64,000 nucleotides of DNA from Rhytidiadelphus loreus (lineage: Eukaryota > Streptophyta > Bryopsida > Hypnales > Hylocomiaceae), in assembly GCA_947034895.1 (NCBI GenBank), contig OX344762.1, forward strand, positions 28,128,760 through 28,192,759. Reading direction: 5' to 3'. The translations under genes and the position numbers were made by a program. A model generated the notes under the pieces. The model ran no database searches. It was not told the DNA's origin and saw only the letters and a list, made by a program, of their open reading frames with translations. Shown here piece after piece: positions 25,146 to 37,341 of the stretch (the first letter of the stretch is position 1; each line of letters opens with the position of its first letter).

Positions 25146-26604
25146 GTCATCAAGGTTCCAAACAAGAGTCTTCAATATAGCTTCAAAAGTATTATTCTTT
25201 TTTGGACAAAATATTATAATTCGGTCAAATATACTATACAACTTTATTTCCATCTTCATTCATCTTTCGCATTAATTGAGCACTTTGTCTTCAAAATGAA
25301 TACTTCCAATATTTTAGACAATATTGAAAATGACAATTTTAATACAAATAGTACATGACCATGGTAATAGATCTACAATAATAGGTCCTGAAATCTATTA
25401 GAAATAGAAAATTTTGACCAATCTTTTCCTAGAAATTTTAATTAAAATTTCTAATACTTTTCAAAAATTTGAGCTATCCACTCATATAATCTCCACTCAA
25501 CACTCCCAGGCTCATGCTTTCACGCTTAGAAAATAAGGTAAAACAACCCATTGTGGTCAAATGACCTATAGTGGACACTTAAGGAATAAATCCATTATGA
25601 ATTTTTTTCAGTATGTAAGTTTTTGGCCTTTAGTGAAAATCTTACATGACAGTAATGAACTAATTAGTGACTTCATTAGGAACTTCCAACTTTTCAGTGT
25701 GGATTCATTTTAAGAATTGACTTTTTAAGACTTTCATAAAAAAAAAGTATTATGACTACTTTAGGTAAATAAAATGAGCATTATGTATTCAAATTTTATT
25801 GGTCTTAAGATAGTCAAAAGACTCTTTTGGGCATGATGCATTGAACACTTGAACAATTCATAGCAAATTCATATTTTGTCAAAAAAACATATTTTCAACT
25901 GTTATCATTCTTTCTCACACTAATATTAACGTGGGAAAACAATTGAAAAATGTCAGCAGTAACATGTAGGCAAACTCCTAATTCTGACAACAATAGGCTG
26001 TTTTATCTTAGCACTGCTACTTACAAGTTAGAAGAGCCCTTTAACCCAGAAACGACGGCCTGGTGACCGTATAGCAAAAGTCTGCATTGGACCTAGTACC
26101 ACCGTTCGATTTCAGAAAGTAGACTAAATTGGAGTGCAAATTTAGAATGCTAGCAAAAAATTGGGTTGGGTTACAAGTGATGAAGCTTGCAAATTTAGAA
26201 AAGTATGATATCCACCCAATAGTAGGTTGGCTACAGATTCTCTGACGAAATTTCAGCGGAGGCATGAGGTTGGCGTGAGTAGGGCAACTGCAAAAGAATA
26301 GAAAAAAAATAATGACAACGCATTCTCATGGGACCAATAATTTAGCATTTCAGAAGATCAGAAAGATAGCAATTGCTACATGAGAGATGAGGGAATAAGT
26401 TTACAGAGAATCTTGCTCCATGGACCTTGCTTTCCATTTGCTTAGCAGAAAGCCCCAAATAGGAAGAACGTGAAAATTGCCTGATTAGTCCTAACAGCAT
26501 GCATGCGGCAAGATTCCAATGAGTAGAAAATTGCACAGGTGGTATTCAAATGTTTTCTATAGCCGGAAGTACAAAAAGACCCACCAAAATGAAAGTAACT
26601 AGAT

Positions 26605-26835
26605 CTCTAGCTCCTGTCGACAAGTAGTGGGGTCAGCCCGTGTCCTGCCAAATTTCGGGTCGGGATATCGCACAACAAGCGGGCAGACAGGCTTGTCAGT
26701 ACCCGGCTGCTGCTGCCCTGCCCGCATTGCTCCACGTCTGCTTGTCTCCACAACTGCCCCACTGCCCCGCGCCCTACCTAATGGACTTCAATAGCTCCCC
26801 TACATGTGGCCGGTGCAGGAGTCGTTGCAGCCTTT
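26605..26835. other. GC-rich patch in AT-rich surroundings
   Basis: A block of about 230 bp is unusually rich in C and G (for example GCTGCTGCCCTGCCCGCATT), while its surroundings are AT-rich. An open plus frame of 65 codons crosses it, starting MSCQISGRDIAQQAGRQACQ, but nothing about it is recognisable. It may be a captured fragment or a piece of another repeat. Confidence 0.4.
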
Positions 26836-27083
26836 AGAAACGGAACAACAAGCATGGAGTGACCGTAAACCTTCAAAAATAAATGTCGTTGCCTTCCTTA
26901 ACGATCATTGCTAACTTCAGTCCTGTACATGTGTGACAGTGATTCCCCCCCTACAAAAGTAGAAACTGAAATGAACAACCCTCATTACAGAACATGGTCC
27001 TATACATAGCGAAGCAAGCCTGTTGTACATTATGTATGACATCCAAAAGTGCTTAGAAGAATTTTTTTTTAAGAGTGGCTTTC

Positions 27084-28718
27084 CTAGTAACAAATACCTT
27101 TGTAAATGTGTCTTCCACAAGCATGTGAGCAAGCATGGCATGCTTGATTGGTGCGCCACCCACATACAAGACAATTTCTTCTTTTTTTGCCCATGCTCTT
27201 CGTGCCATGTGCGGATGCAACATGGGGTGACAACTTGAAGTAACGTTCAGTTTGCCCACCCCATTTCGCTATGAGTTCCTTCGCCAACTGCATTTGGAAA
27301 GACAAATGTGTCATTGGCTCCTCCAAGAATCTGAAATTCATGTCACTGTGAAGAATCCATGCATTGCACACAATCGTGTCTAACAAATAAAAGAATAACC
27401 GATGCCACCACTTGTGGCTTCGGGACAAAGAAGAGTAGACTCCCCGTAGTTGATCAGCAGTGTCCACCCCCCTCATGTTCTCCGTGTACTGCAAATGCAT
27501 TGGGCCAGTTCTAACTTTCTTCTTTTTTCCATATATTTTCCGATAGATAAATTGTCGTGTTCCCGGTGGTGACATGGCTTCGGCATGTGTAGAAAGAAGA
27601 ACAACATCATTCTTGTCCTTCCATACCGCGCAACAAATGTTTCCTTCTTCATGCATGCGGTAATCCATCCAACCGTAATCTTGCTTTTTTGTGATCTCAC
27701 GTGCATACAAGGCCCAAGGTACATATTTCCTATTTGCTTTCAACGTCCCCATTGCCATTATCCCATGCTCTAATAAATCTAGAAACAATGGCACGGACGT
27801 GAAGAAATTATCCATTGTAACTATGTGCCTTCTTTCGCCCAAATCTTTGAGAAGGTGCTTTACACCGTGATGGCCTTGAAGCCCTTCCCTTTTGCCACTT
27901 CGTGATGGAAACTCTGAAGCATTGGCTTTGTCTTCATTGCCGCTACAATGAGAGCCTTCATCATGTGGATTGCCGGACCGTCCGCAGTAAATCTGGAAAT
28001 TCCAGACGTACTTCGATAACGCATTAAATAGCGCCCACACCTTCAAGCCAAAACGCACTGGCTTGGTCGGCATATATTGCTGAATGGATGAATATTTGCC
28101 TTTGTACTACACTATACTTTCATCCACTGTGAGCTGCTGGTTAGGTGACCACATGGCTCTGAATCTATTGCACACTTTGTCCACCAACCAACGCATCTTG
28201 TGCATTTTATCATAAGTAGGGCTTCTCCAATCCTACACATCCTCAAGTGCTATAGCCAAATGCAAACACCTTGTGACGCTTTAAAAGCGATCTCTCTTCA
28301 AGATCTGGAATATGACCTCGTAGTGGAAAAGATTTTCAGTTGTGGACCAGTAAAGCCTACGGTTAGGAACTTTCTTGATTCTCATGTACAGACATATGCT
28401 AAGATATGCTTTGAATTCCGTAAGCCCAAGTGGAGTCCACTCCAGACCACCTCTGGTTTGCCCATATTTGTAAATCACTTTTGATGCATAGATATTTGTC
28501 TCTTGAACTATCCGTCGCTACAGCTTCTCCGACCAAAACTTTTGGAATAAACCTAGCATAGACAGAAGACGTCCATATGGATGTGTGCATCCAGGAGTGG
28601 GTCCACTGAAACGTAATGGCAGATTCTGGTATTGTGGAGTATTTGCTTTCCAAGTTTCTCGACCAAATCGCGCTAGCAAGGCATCTAGTCCTATGGCTTT
28701 CCTTTCAAGAGTGGGCAC
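27084..28718 (-). pseudogene. piggyBac-type transposase (DDE_Tnp_1_7), broken
   Basis: piggyBac transposases cut at TTAA and use three Asp residues. Reading the minus strand, the order is: PLRFSGPTPG, then an N-terminal conserved block with EFKAYLSICLYMRIKKVP, then QQLTVDES (first catalytic Asp, codon 28124-28122), YMPTKPVRFGLKVWALF, HIVTMDNFFTSVPLF (second Asp), RGVDTADQLRGVYSS (third Asp) and a C-terminal Cys/His-rich finger from CLVCGWRTNQ to CHACSHACGRH. Four in-frame stops interrupt one otherwise continuous frame: TAG 28518-28520, TAA 28281-28283, TAG 28233-28235 and TAG 28107-28109. The last 329 codons, from 28073, are open and contain two of the three Asp. Family assignment is firm; the copy cannot make full-length protein without readthrough. 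Confidence 0.92.
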
Positions 28719-29833
28719 CTTCTTGAAGATTGCAATGCAGAGCGTAGTCCAGATTTGGATGATGATGGCTGCGATTTTTTTGGGGGTGGCCCATTGTACT
28801 ACGAATCCGACATATGCCCACCAACATCATCGCTGTTAGGTGCCATTATTTCCAGATCGTTGCAGAGCCGTTTAGAGCTTCGGTCCGCCTTATTGTTGTC
28901 ACCGTCTTTCCTGGAGGTCATTGAGTTCCGCTTTGCGCCACTACTACATTTGTTTTTCTGCCCTTCCTGCATGGGCGCTTTTCCTCCATAGTCTCCACAT
29001 TGTTGCTTCCCCTTCCTGCGTGCTACATTGCCGCGGTGTTGGACCCTTGGTGCACCTGTGTTTTCTTCGCTGTCTTCGGCTACTACGAATACCTATCGCC
29101 ATGTGTTGTCTGTGCATTGGACCCCTTGTACTGCAGACGCGAGCTGTGGAGGAGAAGTGGGCCACTCGCGTTGCTGGTATTCCTCCTCCAAAAGTGTCAA
29201 CTTTGAATCAAAGCCATCAGATGCGCGGTGTGCAGGAGGAGACTGACTGCTACGCATGCCATGCTTGAATTCCGCATCAGTGTTGTTGGAGGTGGACGAA
29301 CTACAATGCGACAAGCCACTACCACTTGTGCTGAAGAAGTCCTCAGCCAATGACGGATGCCCGTCATAAGGCAACTCACGCTGCTTGTTTGTTGTGACGT
29401 CCTGTGATACTTGTTCTTCACTTTTGCCTGATCTTGTTGCTAGCATGTCCGTAGTTTGCAGTCAATGGGAATGTCAAAGTGCAGGTCTCCGCATAGCCCC
29501 CACACAAACTTTCTCCATCCCCATTGCTAGGAATCGTAGTTCTAGGAATTGCACATGAGTTCTAGGGTCCACGCTCATTCCCACTACGTGAGCTTCAGTC
29601 CACTCTTCTAAGCCTTCAAATGTGTCCCTAATGTTGTCATGTAGTAGTTTTCTTTGCACAGTGACAATGTCTCCATTCATAGGCATGAACTGTAAACTAG
29701 AGGGGGTAGTCACTGACACGAATCTCACCTCATCGTGACGATCGCCTGTCATAGAATGTTCCCCCACTCTGTCGACGTAGGAGGATGAGTACCCAGGCAA
29801 CGATGGCGGCCGCGACAGGGTCTTGTCAACCAC
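28719..29833 (-). pseudogene. Decayed upstream frames, possible transposase N-terminus
   Basis: The minus strand between the transposase core and the next upstream frame has open stretches in shifting frames. The frame at 29446-29093 is Ser- and acid-rich (SLAEDFFSTSGSGLSHCSSS), as in the linker before many piggyBac cores. The frame at 29833-29474 encodes a 119-residue segment with NGDIVTVQRKLLHDNIRD and EEWTEAHVVGMSVDPRTHV, which I do not recognise. It is in frame with 29446-29093 but separated by two stops. These could be exons with unseen introns or one decayed reading frame. Function unknown. Confidence 0.4.
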
Positions 29834-29849
29834 TTGGACTGGTACTGCT

Positions 29850-30479
29850 TCAGCCTACAGTTGGCACTCTTCCTATTGAGGCTGCCGAAGATCCTCTGTC
29901 GCCAAGCCCTTTGCCCTGCCCTGCATTGCCGCCATCTTCCACTACTGTCCATGCACGGCTGTCATCGTGGCTCTGTCTGCTTCTAGCGGTTGTGTTGCTC
30001 CGATCACTTGTGTTGCTCCTACCGGTTCTGAGAGCAGTGTGTGCCTGCTGTCCAAGAGCGCGCCCAAGTGCGCTTGCATTTTCATCCGCAAGATGGACGT
30101 CATGTTCGATTTTCGGAAAAGGAAAAACTTGATCTCTCAAGGCATCATGAATTTCCTTTGAAAAACCTCGCTCATGATCCTCTAGCTTGTCCATTGCCCA
30201 ACGTAGCAATTCTGATCCCCATGAATACCAAAGCCATCGCAAGTTTTGTGGCAATCTGTCAAAATGAAATGCTCCACTCTTATCCTTCTCTAGTTTAGGG
30301 AGGCTCATCAAGTAATCTTCATCCAACATTGATAGCATGTACTGAACTTGCCAGTTCTTGACTCTGTGATGTATTAGTAAATGCGTTGCTATGAGTCCTG
30401 CTTCCTTGGCACACCATACTAGATACGAACGAGGATGCAGAAGGTGATTGAGTTGTCTTTTTGTGCTACGTCTAGGCAT
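29850..30479 (-). CDS. Unrecognised 209-aa open frame inside the piggyBac interval
   Basis: An uninterrupted minus-strand frame starts at ATG 30479-30477 (MPRRSTKRQLNHLLHPRSYL) and ends at a stop at 29850-29852; it is also open upstream to 30569. The middle is Trp- and Leu-rich (LPQNLRWLWYSWGSELLRWA), followed by a charged helix-like part (KLEDHERGFSKEIHDALRDQ) and a Ser/Thr/Arg-rich low-complexity tail. It lies in the same frame phase and strand as the transposase pseudogene about 1.1 kb downstream, so it could be an accessory protein or 5' exon of the element, or a captured host exon. I see no known domain. Confidence 0.45.
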   Translation of the reverse strand: MPRRSTKRQLNHLLHPRSYLVWCAKEAGLIATHLLIHHRVKNWQVQYMLSMLDEDYLMSLPKLEKDKSGAFHFDRLPQNLRWLWYSWGSELLRWAMDKLEDHERGFSKEIHDALRDQVFPFPKIEHDVHLADENASALGRALGQQAHTALRTGRSNTSDRSNTTARSRQSHDDSRAWTVVEDGGNAGQGKGLGDRGSSAASIGRVPTVG

Positions 30480-31128
30480 TGTTGATTCTAGTACTCTGAA
30501 ATTCAAATGCAAAGTTTGTAAGTCAGTAAAAACGAAATCGTGTCGTTGCTCTATGAATGCAGCGCACAATCTTCAAATGAGTCTGAACTTCTTGCCATAG
30601 CCGCCATTTGGCCCATCCTCAAAATTGAATGCACTTGCGTAATTGTGGGTCTACCAAAAACGACGACTCCTGCAATTATGGGCTTTTGGGAGGAGGGGCC
30701 TTCTAGACTTCCAACCATTGTTTTTCTTCGAGTTCAATGCAACAACCAATTGTCCTATCCTACCAATGTGAATTGCCCGAACGATGACCTGGCAGCATGC
30801 CCGGCACAAACTTTTAGGCCTTTCCATGAAACTTTTCTTATGCGGGCTGTCACTGCTATTCTTCCTAAAATTTTTCAAGTTGCTAGAACATTGTATTCTG
30901 TCAGGTAGCCTACCTTTGAAGTTTGACTACCCCATACCGGTTTTTTTACTCTCATCAATTTCATTTGAGGAAAAACAGTTGCAGGACTGCGCTAACTAGA
31001 TGTACAACTTCAGAACCCGACCAACCACATGCTAATACAATAAAAGGATGAAAAATGCACAGCACTTGCCGTCCACATCTAAGATTCCTCATCCAAACGC
31101 CACAAAATGGCGTTGGCGGCGTTAAGGG

Positions 31129-31512
31129 TTAATTTAAGTTGAAGCAGCACACTTAAAAGGTAACACGGAGCGGACGAGAAAGTAGAAAGTTATTCGTCCC
31201 TCTTCATTTTCGTTCTGTTCTCGTCCATGGGCACCACCTGAACGAGAGCAAAGTGGGACGCTGCAGAACTAATGCTCCGCCATAGCCATTTCTTTCGCAA
31301 GCTTCTCTATCTGCTCCTCCACCGTCGTCTTCGTCGCCGTCTTCAAGCTTTCGCACTTTCCACTTATCGACGCGCTTCAGCCTCCGCCCCTTTTGTTCTT
31401 GTTTCGTTTTCGCTCGTATCCTGGATGCATTGAATTCCTGTTAGGGTTTTGGTGCCCTCGTCCATCCTCCTCCAGGGTTTTGGTGGAGCGGCGTTGTGAC
31501 TCGGGGGTCCCT
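31129..31512 (+). promoter_or_regulatory. Proximal promoter and 5' leader of PABPN copy 1
   Basis: The 384 bp before the start codon are less AT-rich than the surroundings. The last 200 bp are strongly C/T-rich on the plus strand (CTTCTCTATCTGCTCCTCC; CCGTCGTCTTCGTCGCCGTC), as is common for plant housekeeping leaders. No clear TATA box was found. The left border is the proposed end of the piggyBac interval, so the older upstream promoter may have been displaced by that insertion. Confidence 0.5.
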
Positions 31513-33961
31513 ATGGAGGAAGAGCATGAGGTGTACGGGGGTGATATTCCCGACGAAGTGGAGGGGGACCTGGAAGTGGATTCCGATGGGGAGCCTGATG
31601 ACCCCTTGCTCAAGGGCGACGACGTTGCCACGGACGAAGTGGCCTCTAAGGTGCGCATTTTGGGCATGTTTTGAAAATTTTATCGATCGTCGGCGTATCC
31701 GGATTCTTGGAAATTTTCTGTGGATGATACGTTTTCGCCGCGTCTTTATGCATTTTATCTGAGTAGTAGACGGGCTTTCAATTAGGTTTAGTGCTTCTGG
31801 ATTCCAAATTACGGGACCAGTACTGCCCCTGGGCCTCCACCCCCTGAAGTGTCCACTCTTGGTAAATTCTCCCTGTAGAACCTGCGTTGGGCGTCACCTG
31901 AGCAGAAGTCTACACTAAATTTCTAGGCCAAGCAACAGTCGCGCGTGTGGCAGTTCGGTTTACGGTGACGTGGTCGTTTCTTAGTGCGAAAGTATTGTTT
32001 ACATACTTCGTTTTAGTCGATTTGAAGGTGTGTCTACTAGGATTAGTCTCGAACGTTTATTCGGTGACCAGATTTCGTAGTTGGAGTTTGACACTCTAAG
32101 CCCTTGTGGGGACTTTGGAAGAGCACTCTGCAAATGTTTTCGGCCAGTTGAGATACGGGTGATTTCTGATGACCATTGGAAGTAATTTGTGAGCATATGT
32201 GACGCTGGACGAGGTTCATAACCTAATTATTCCATGTCCCAATTCCGAGGTGTTCAGGAGCTAGAGGACATGAAGAAGCGATTGAAAGAGATGGAGGAAG
32301 AGGCTGCTGCGCTTCGTGACATGCAAGCTAAGGTTGAAAAGGAGATGGGTGGCAGTCAAGGTTCGTATTCTCTCGTTGGCTCTCACCTCCTGGTTTGGTT
32401 GGAGAGTTCACATAGATTGCGTTACGGGACATTCGTGTTCGTACGATATTTTGGCGAATTGATGTTTGAAGTTTGAGCTTTCTTGTCATGTTTGCATTGT
32501 TCTCTCAATTGCGATAGATTGTTGGATTTCATTTACAGTGCTGTGCATGTTTGTAGTGAGCACGAATGAAGCTCTTTTCGCTCGTCCCCTGGAATTCTAC
32601 GATATGGTCTCGCAGTTCGTAATCTGGTCGTGAATCGCTTTTGCAGACCCAGCTCTCGCAAATGGAGCCCACGCCAACCGAGAGGAAGCTGATGCTCGTT
32701 CCGTTTTTGTTGGCAATGTAATTTCTCCTTTTCTTTGTTCACTTTGTCAGTTTTTGGTTTATGACTGTCTGTTTCACAAATATGCTTCTATTTTTCTGTC
32801 GTCGTTATTTGTTGTGTTTTCTGGTAGCAGAATCAAAGTGGAGGTGACCATTTGAGTGATTTTTCAAATTTTGTTTTTGTGTATTTCAGGTGGATTACTC
32901 CTGCACTCCAGAAGAAGTCCAACAGCACTTTCAGTCTTGTGGCACAGTGAATCGCGTGACGATTTTGACGGACAAGTTTGGTCAGCCCAAGGGGTAATGG
33001 TTTTTTCTCATTCTTCTGTGAATTGAACAGCGTGCAATGAGGTCATGAAGTCTGTTTAATTCACGGGCTTTAGGAGGGATGGTTGTTTTTTACAATTTCC
33101 GTCATCGGATTTGTAATTCCGCGTTAGAATGGAGACGTCTTCAACCCGCTTAATCTATTTAATTACCGATTAGTTTTGGCTCATCTTAACTTTCTGTTTC
33201 TTTTGCAACCAGGTTTGCATACGTGGAGTTTCTGGAGGTGGAAGCAGTTCAAAATGCCATTCTTTTAAGCGAATCTGAGTTGCATAATCGCCCACTGAAG
33301 GTTGTTATCCCTCTCTCGTGTGGAGAATCTTATCCACAAACATGTTTCATTGTCGTATTTTGATTTTCTCGTGAGGACCTCTTCATTGCTTCCGATTGTT
33401 GAACAACGAAATCGAGCCGTTCCCTTTCTCCTCTTGGATGCCTTGCATACCTACATCTAATGTGTAGTGTTTGGAATCTTGTCAGGTTACGGCGAAGCGG
33501 ACCAATGTTCCCGGAATGAAGGGCTATCGGGGTCGACCCTACTCCCCGATTTATGGGTACCGCTCGAGGAGGCCCTTTTCAGCTTCCTATGGGTATGCTC
33601 CCTATGGTTTTGGGTGGGTATCCTCCGAGGATTCCATTCTGACTTGTGGAATGCATATTTCATACTGGGTTCAAAGTTTGCTTGTTTCCTTTTCGTATTT
33701 TTCTGAGTCGTTTGTTTTTCATCTTGACGGTGAACTGCTGGTAAAGTCGTATGTCATTGTATATTATTGGAGCAAAATGTGCATCATGTTCTCCGAAGAG
33801 GACTTGATTTTGCAGTGGATAGGTTGATCGTGAATGAGGAGTCTCGATTCATTTGGTAAGCCGTGACTTGCGTTTTCTGGTACTGATTTATTGGAGTTGT
33901 TTTATTGTGCAGGAAGGTCCCTCGGTTCAGGCGGCCGATGCGCTACCGACCTTATTATTAG
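31513..33961 (+). CDS. Nuclear poly(A)-binding protein, PABPN1/PABN type (copy 1)
   Basis: This protein binds growing poly(A) tails in the nucleus and stimulates poly(A) polymerase. Seven coding exons with GT/AG introns: 31513-31650, 32258-32360, 32647-32717, 32890-32993, 33213-33300, 33486-33613, 33913-33961, giving 681 nt and 226 aa, the usual size for plant PABN proteins. Residues 1-46 are acidic, about 47-77 form a coiled coil ([20 protein letters not shown]), and one RRM covers about 99-175 with RNP2 VFVGNV and RNP1 KGFAYVEF. The C-terminus is Arg/Tyr/Gly-rich, ending [10 protein letters not shown]. The ATG at 31513 is chosen because acidic PABN-like sequence starts there; the frame is open further upstream. 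No lesion is visible. A second, inverted copy starts beyond the right window edge. Confidence 0.95.
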
Positions 33962-34390
33962 CCCATTTGTGTTCTTTATTTTTGGCTGTACAGTGGCCCA
34001 TCCACTTGAGGTGTAGGAGAGGGCTTGTTTCCGAGCGTGTCCTCCGTTCTCTGGAAGTCAGGGACACCTGATTAGAACACCTGGGGTTTTCATTCAGAAT
34101 GTTGGTGCGCTCCAGGCTTTTGCGAAATTCCGTCTTGTACACTGTGTTCTAGAAGATATTCAGGAACTGGGAAGGTTAGGATTTGCGGCCATTCAGGACG
34201 GGTTTAGGACTGTGAAAAGCGGGCACCTGAGTTTCACCTCGCTGTTGGTTGAGGTTTATTGCTCTTACTCCCAAGTGAGGTCATCGGGTCTGACTGAATG
34301 AGCTCAGTGTCGTCCCAGGTTCCGGAATTTTCGTTCCCTTACTTTTCTGATTGTGTAAGAGTTATTTGGTCGAGATATAATCGCAATTTT
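33962..34390 (+). other. 3' UTR and downstream DNA shared with PABPN copy 2
   Basis: Sequence after the stop stays highly similar to the inverted copy (62745-63148). Similarity includes ATTCAGAATGTTGGTGCGCT and ATTCAGGAACTGGGAAGG, then decreases and is lost near 34390, about 430 bp after the stop. A definite poly(A) site cannot be placed. Confidence 0.7.
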
Positions 34391-37341
34391 CTTATGGAAC
34401 TTATGGGTGAACTGTATGAATTTATGCCCATAACTGCTGCAACGGTCTCCAACAACAGTCCTGTTGCAAATATATTTTGCAAGACAAATCATTAGAGTCC
34501 TCATTGCGCTTTAGGTTTCAGTTGGGACCGTTCGATGATGTTATGAAATACTCCGTAATTGTTTGATATTTTTCTAGAATGAAGTACCGATGGATTTTGT
34601 GACACGGGTTTGGACACTGTAGTTATTAGAGTATAGCTCCAGAATAGTTAAATTAAATTAATTGGATTTATTTTCAATCCATAAAAACTTCAGATTTTAA
34701 TGTAGTAGTTAGCTAAAGAGTATTAAGTTTAAATTAGATTTTAAAAAGAATTAATTCAGAAGGTCTTTAGAATCTTATGAAGTATATCTTTTTGGTCGTA
34801 AGTTGAAACAAGAGAGGTTTCTAGTAGTACTATAAGTGCTACTTGAGGACAAAAAAATTAATCTAAAGAATAGAGTAGTATGCCTTGTGTCATTGTCATA
34901 GTTAAGATAGAATAAAATAAATGTAATATTTTAATTTGTTTCCTTCATTAAAACTTTCAAATTCAATTTTTTTTAATGTAAGTTGGAATGTCATGAAACA
35001 AATTCTGTGCATGGTCCTTGTGAAGGTTCTTTTTGATAGTACTACGGATATATGGATGGGTGCATAGTTTTGGGGACTTCACACAACAAACAAAACAAAC
35101 CTCATTTAACCCTCGAGTGCCCTAGTATTTGAGACTTGGCTCTTAAAATTGGAAAATAGTTTTCAATTTTCAAATGTGTCATACCCCTATTTCCTTGAGG
35201 TGTGTGAAGTGCCTTAATGAGTAAAGGGGACCTTGGGAGTGATGTTCCAAGCCTTGCAAGAGTCTAGAAAGGTAGATTTTTGAGCAACCAAGGAGCAATA
35301 GTGCTTGGTATGGGAAGAGTATGGTAACTTCTCTTACATGCTTGGAAAGCCTTTGAGAATATGCTTTTAACTGTTCAAAAAATGTATGATTTGAACTAGT
35401 TGGCTAGAAATTATGGCCGTTCAAGATGGGAAGGTCTTGACGGTGTTGGGACACTTAAAGGTTAGGAGTGAGAGGTTTCCAATGAACCCTTTATGCAAAT
35501 AGGGCATACAATACATTATTAGAAAGCTAAGAATAGAAGGAAGCTAAAATGACAAGCATTATGAGGTTCTAAGCTAAGAGCCCAAAGTCATGGCCAAAAG
35601 AAGGGTTGTAGCAAAGGCGTGACGCCGCTCCCGGTGAACTCAAATCTTTGGAAGACTATAATTTTATGAAAACTTGTTCAAATGAAACAAGTGAGTAGTC
35701 CATCAACATCTAATCGTCATGTGGATATTTAAAATGGGCTCTCATGCGGGATTTAAAGCTTTGACTGCAAAGTTACGTGGCTTGAAAGTTTGGGATTCCA
35801 AATGGGGGTGTACCTTGTGGTCAAGGTTAATAATGGGTGGTCTTTCAAAACCAAGGTGGTTTGGGAAGTCCCTTTGACCCACAAGGGGGGGATCTATTAA
35901 ATCCCACAGAAAGTACTATAGGAGGGATTGGTCTCATTCCTCACTTCTTCTTGGAGCCTTGGTGAGTCCCAGTGACTCAAAAGTGGTGATGTAACTTCAC
36001 CATTGAGACCAAAGCACCATGGGACACTTGTGTATGTGTCCTATGGCACCGATTGGCTTCTTGCTAGGCCACTCTCAATGTGACCCAAGTTGTGTGTTCT
36101 GAGTTGTGAGTCCTGATTAGTCATGATGTATGAGTAGCAAATACACAATGGGCTAGTATGGAGTGGGATGATACTCAAAGGTGGTTAAAATTGTGATGAA
36201 TAGTGCTACCATGAGTCCTAGCACATTAAGATGGAAGTTCTGCCCCATATTACCGAGTGACATGCCCAGTGTCATGAGTGAAGTGCGTGCTAGAGTCCTA
36301 GGGACTAGGATTTAGTAATGTGAATTGAAAACAATGACTAGCATTGTGAGTGTATGGCATGTGTAGTGTTAGAAGGTTGTGAGTTGAGTGATGTTGGAAA
36401 CAAAGTGAAGTGAACTCATTAAGTTGTGAAAGGCTTGTAAAGGTATTTGGACTTTAGAGCTATTAGATGTGATTTGGGACCTTCCAAAATGGGCTTGTAT
36501 TGTGCAAATAAGTATATGCAAATGAGGTAGAGTATGGTATCTATAAGTGGATTTGATTGTGGGTACAAGATTATCAAATAGTCATATGTCGGTTTTCACG
36601 AATCAAGCTGTATAGGTAGCATTTTGGAATTTGATGTTGTGATAATGAATGGGGAGGGACGGTGGCATACCATTGAAGCATTTTGGTACAAGGTAGAAGG
36701 GTAACCTATTCATTCTCTTCTTTTGCACAAGGCATTCTCCGGCAATCTAAGCTTATGAAGACAAGGGCAAAAGTTAAGGTATGAATGTGATTCAAGTGCT
36801 TGGTGCCCAAGCTGTGCATTGTGGATACATAATACTCGTAATTTAGAGAGTGTTGATGGAAACATACTTTCCATTTTCCCTAGTAGAGACAAACATGGGT
36901 AGTGGAATACAATATGCACAACAATCTTTAGCTTGAGAAGCAATGCCTTGAATGACCTTGAATTCCTCCGATGCAATAGGAGACATCATTGCAAGTAGTG
37001 TGGGGAGCCTTTGATTGGTAGAACATGGTGGGCATTTGGCGGCGAAAGAAAGTGACATAGTGTTCCAGTGAAGAAGAGATGGTGGAAGTAGTAAAATTTG
37101 AATATAGAAGTGCTTTCCTCTAGGCTGCTTTCGAGTGGGCTGATAACTTTAGCTATTGAATTGGTTTAAATTGAATAGGCATTGGAAGGTTAGTACTACA
37201 TGACATAGAGTGAAGGTCGATGAGGTTGTGAAACTTAAAGCATGTTTGAGCGAAGAATTCTTCTTGACTCTAATCAAGTCCTCTACCAATCACTTCCAGA
37301 TAGCAAACTCAAATGACAATTCATGACAATATTCATTCTAA
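34391..37341. other. Gene-poor spacer, nothing recognised
   Basis: About 3 kb. The first 600 bp are very AT-rich; from 35100 the sequence is less so and may contain low-copy or decayed sequence. Open frames are short (for example 36710-36976 minus, 88 codons) and unlike known proteins. The stretch just left of 37341 looks continuous with 38070 onward across the inserted MITE. Confidence 0.5.

Larger units (their letters stand above)
26045..31128 (-). mobile_element. Possible full piggyBac-type element, TTAA-flanked
   Basis: piggyBac elements insert at TTAA and begin with CCC and end with GGG. Here TTAA at 26041-26044 is followed by CCCAGAAACGACGGCC, and at the other side GGG at 31126-31128 is followed by TTAA (31129-31132); the right end read inward is CCCTTAACGCCGCC. 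The pair resemble each other only in part (CCC, then AACG and a GC-rich block), so the boundaries are a proposal. The 5.1-kb interval encloses a piggyBac transposase pseudogene on the minus strand plus upstream unassigned frames. The left part, 26041-26600, has no recognised gene. Confidence 0.45.

Noticed and set aside
33853..34071. 72-codon plus frame and its counterpart at 63036-63257
   Set aside because: It crosses the PABPN intron 6 and exon 7 in the wrong frame; its conservation between copies only reflects the duplication.
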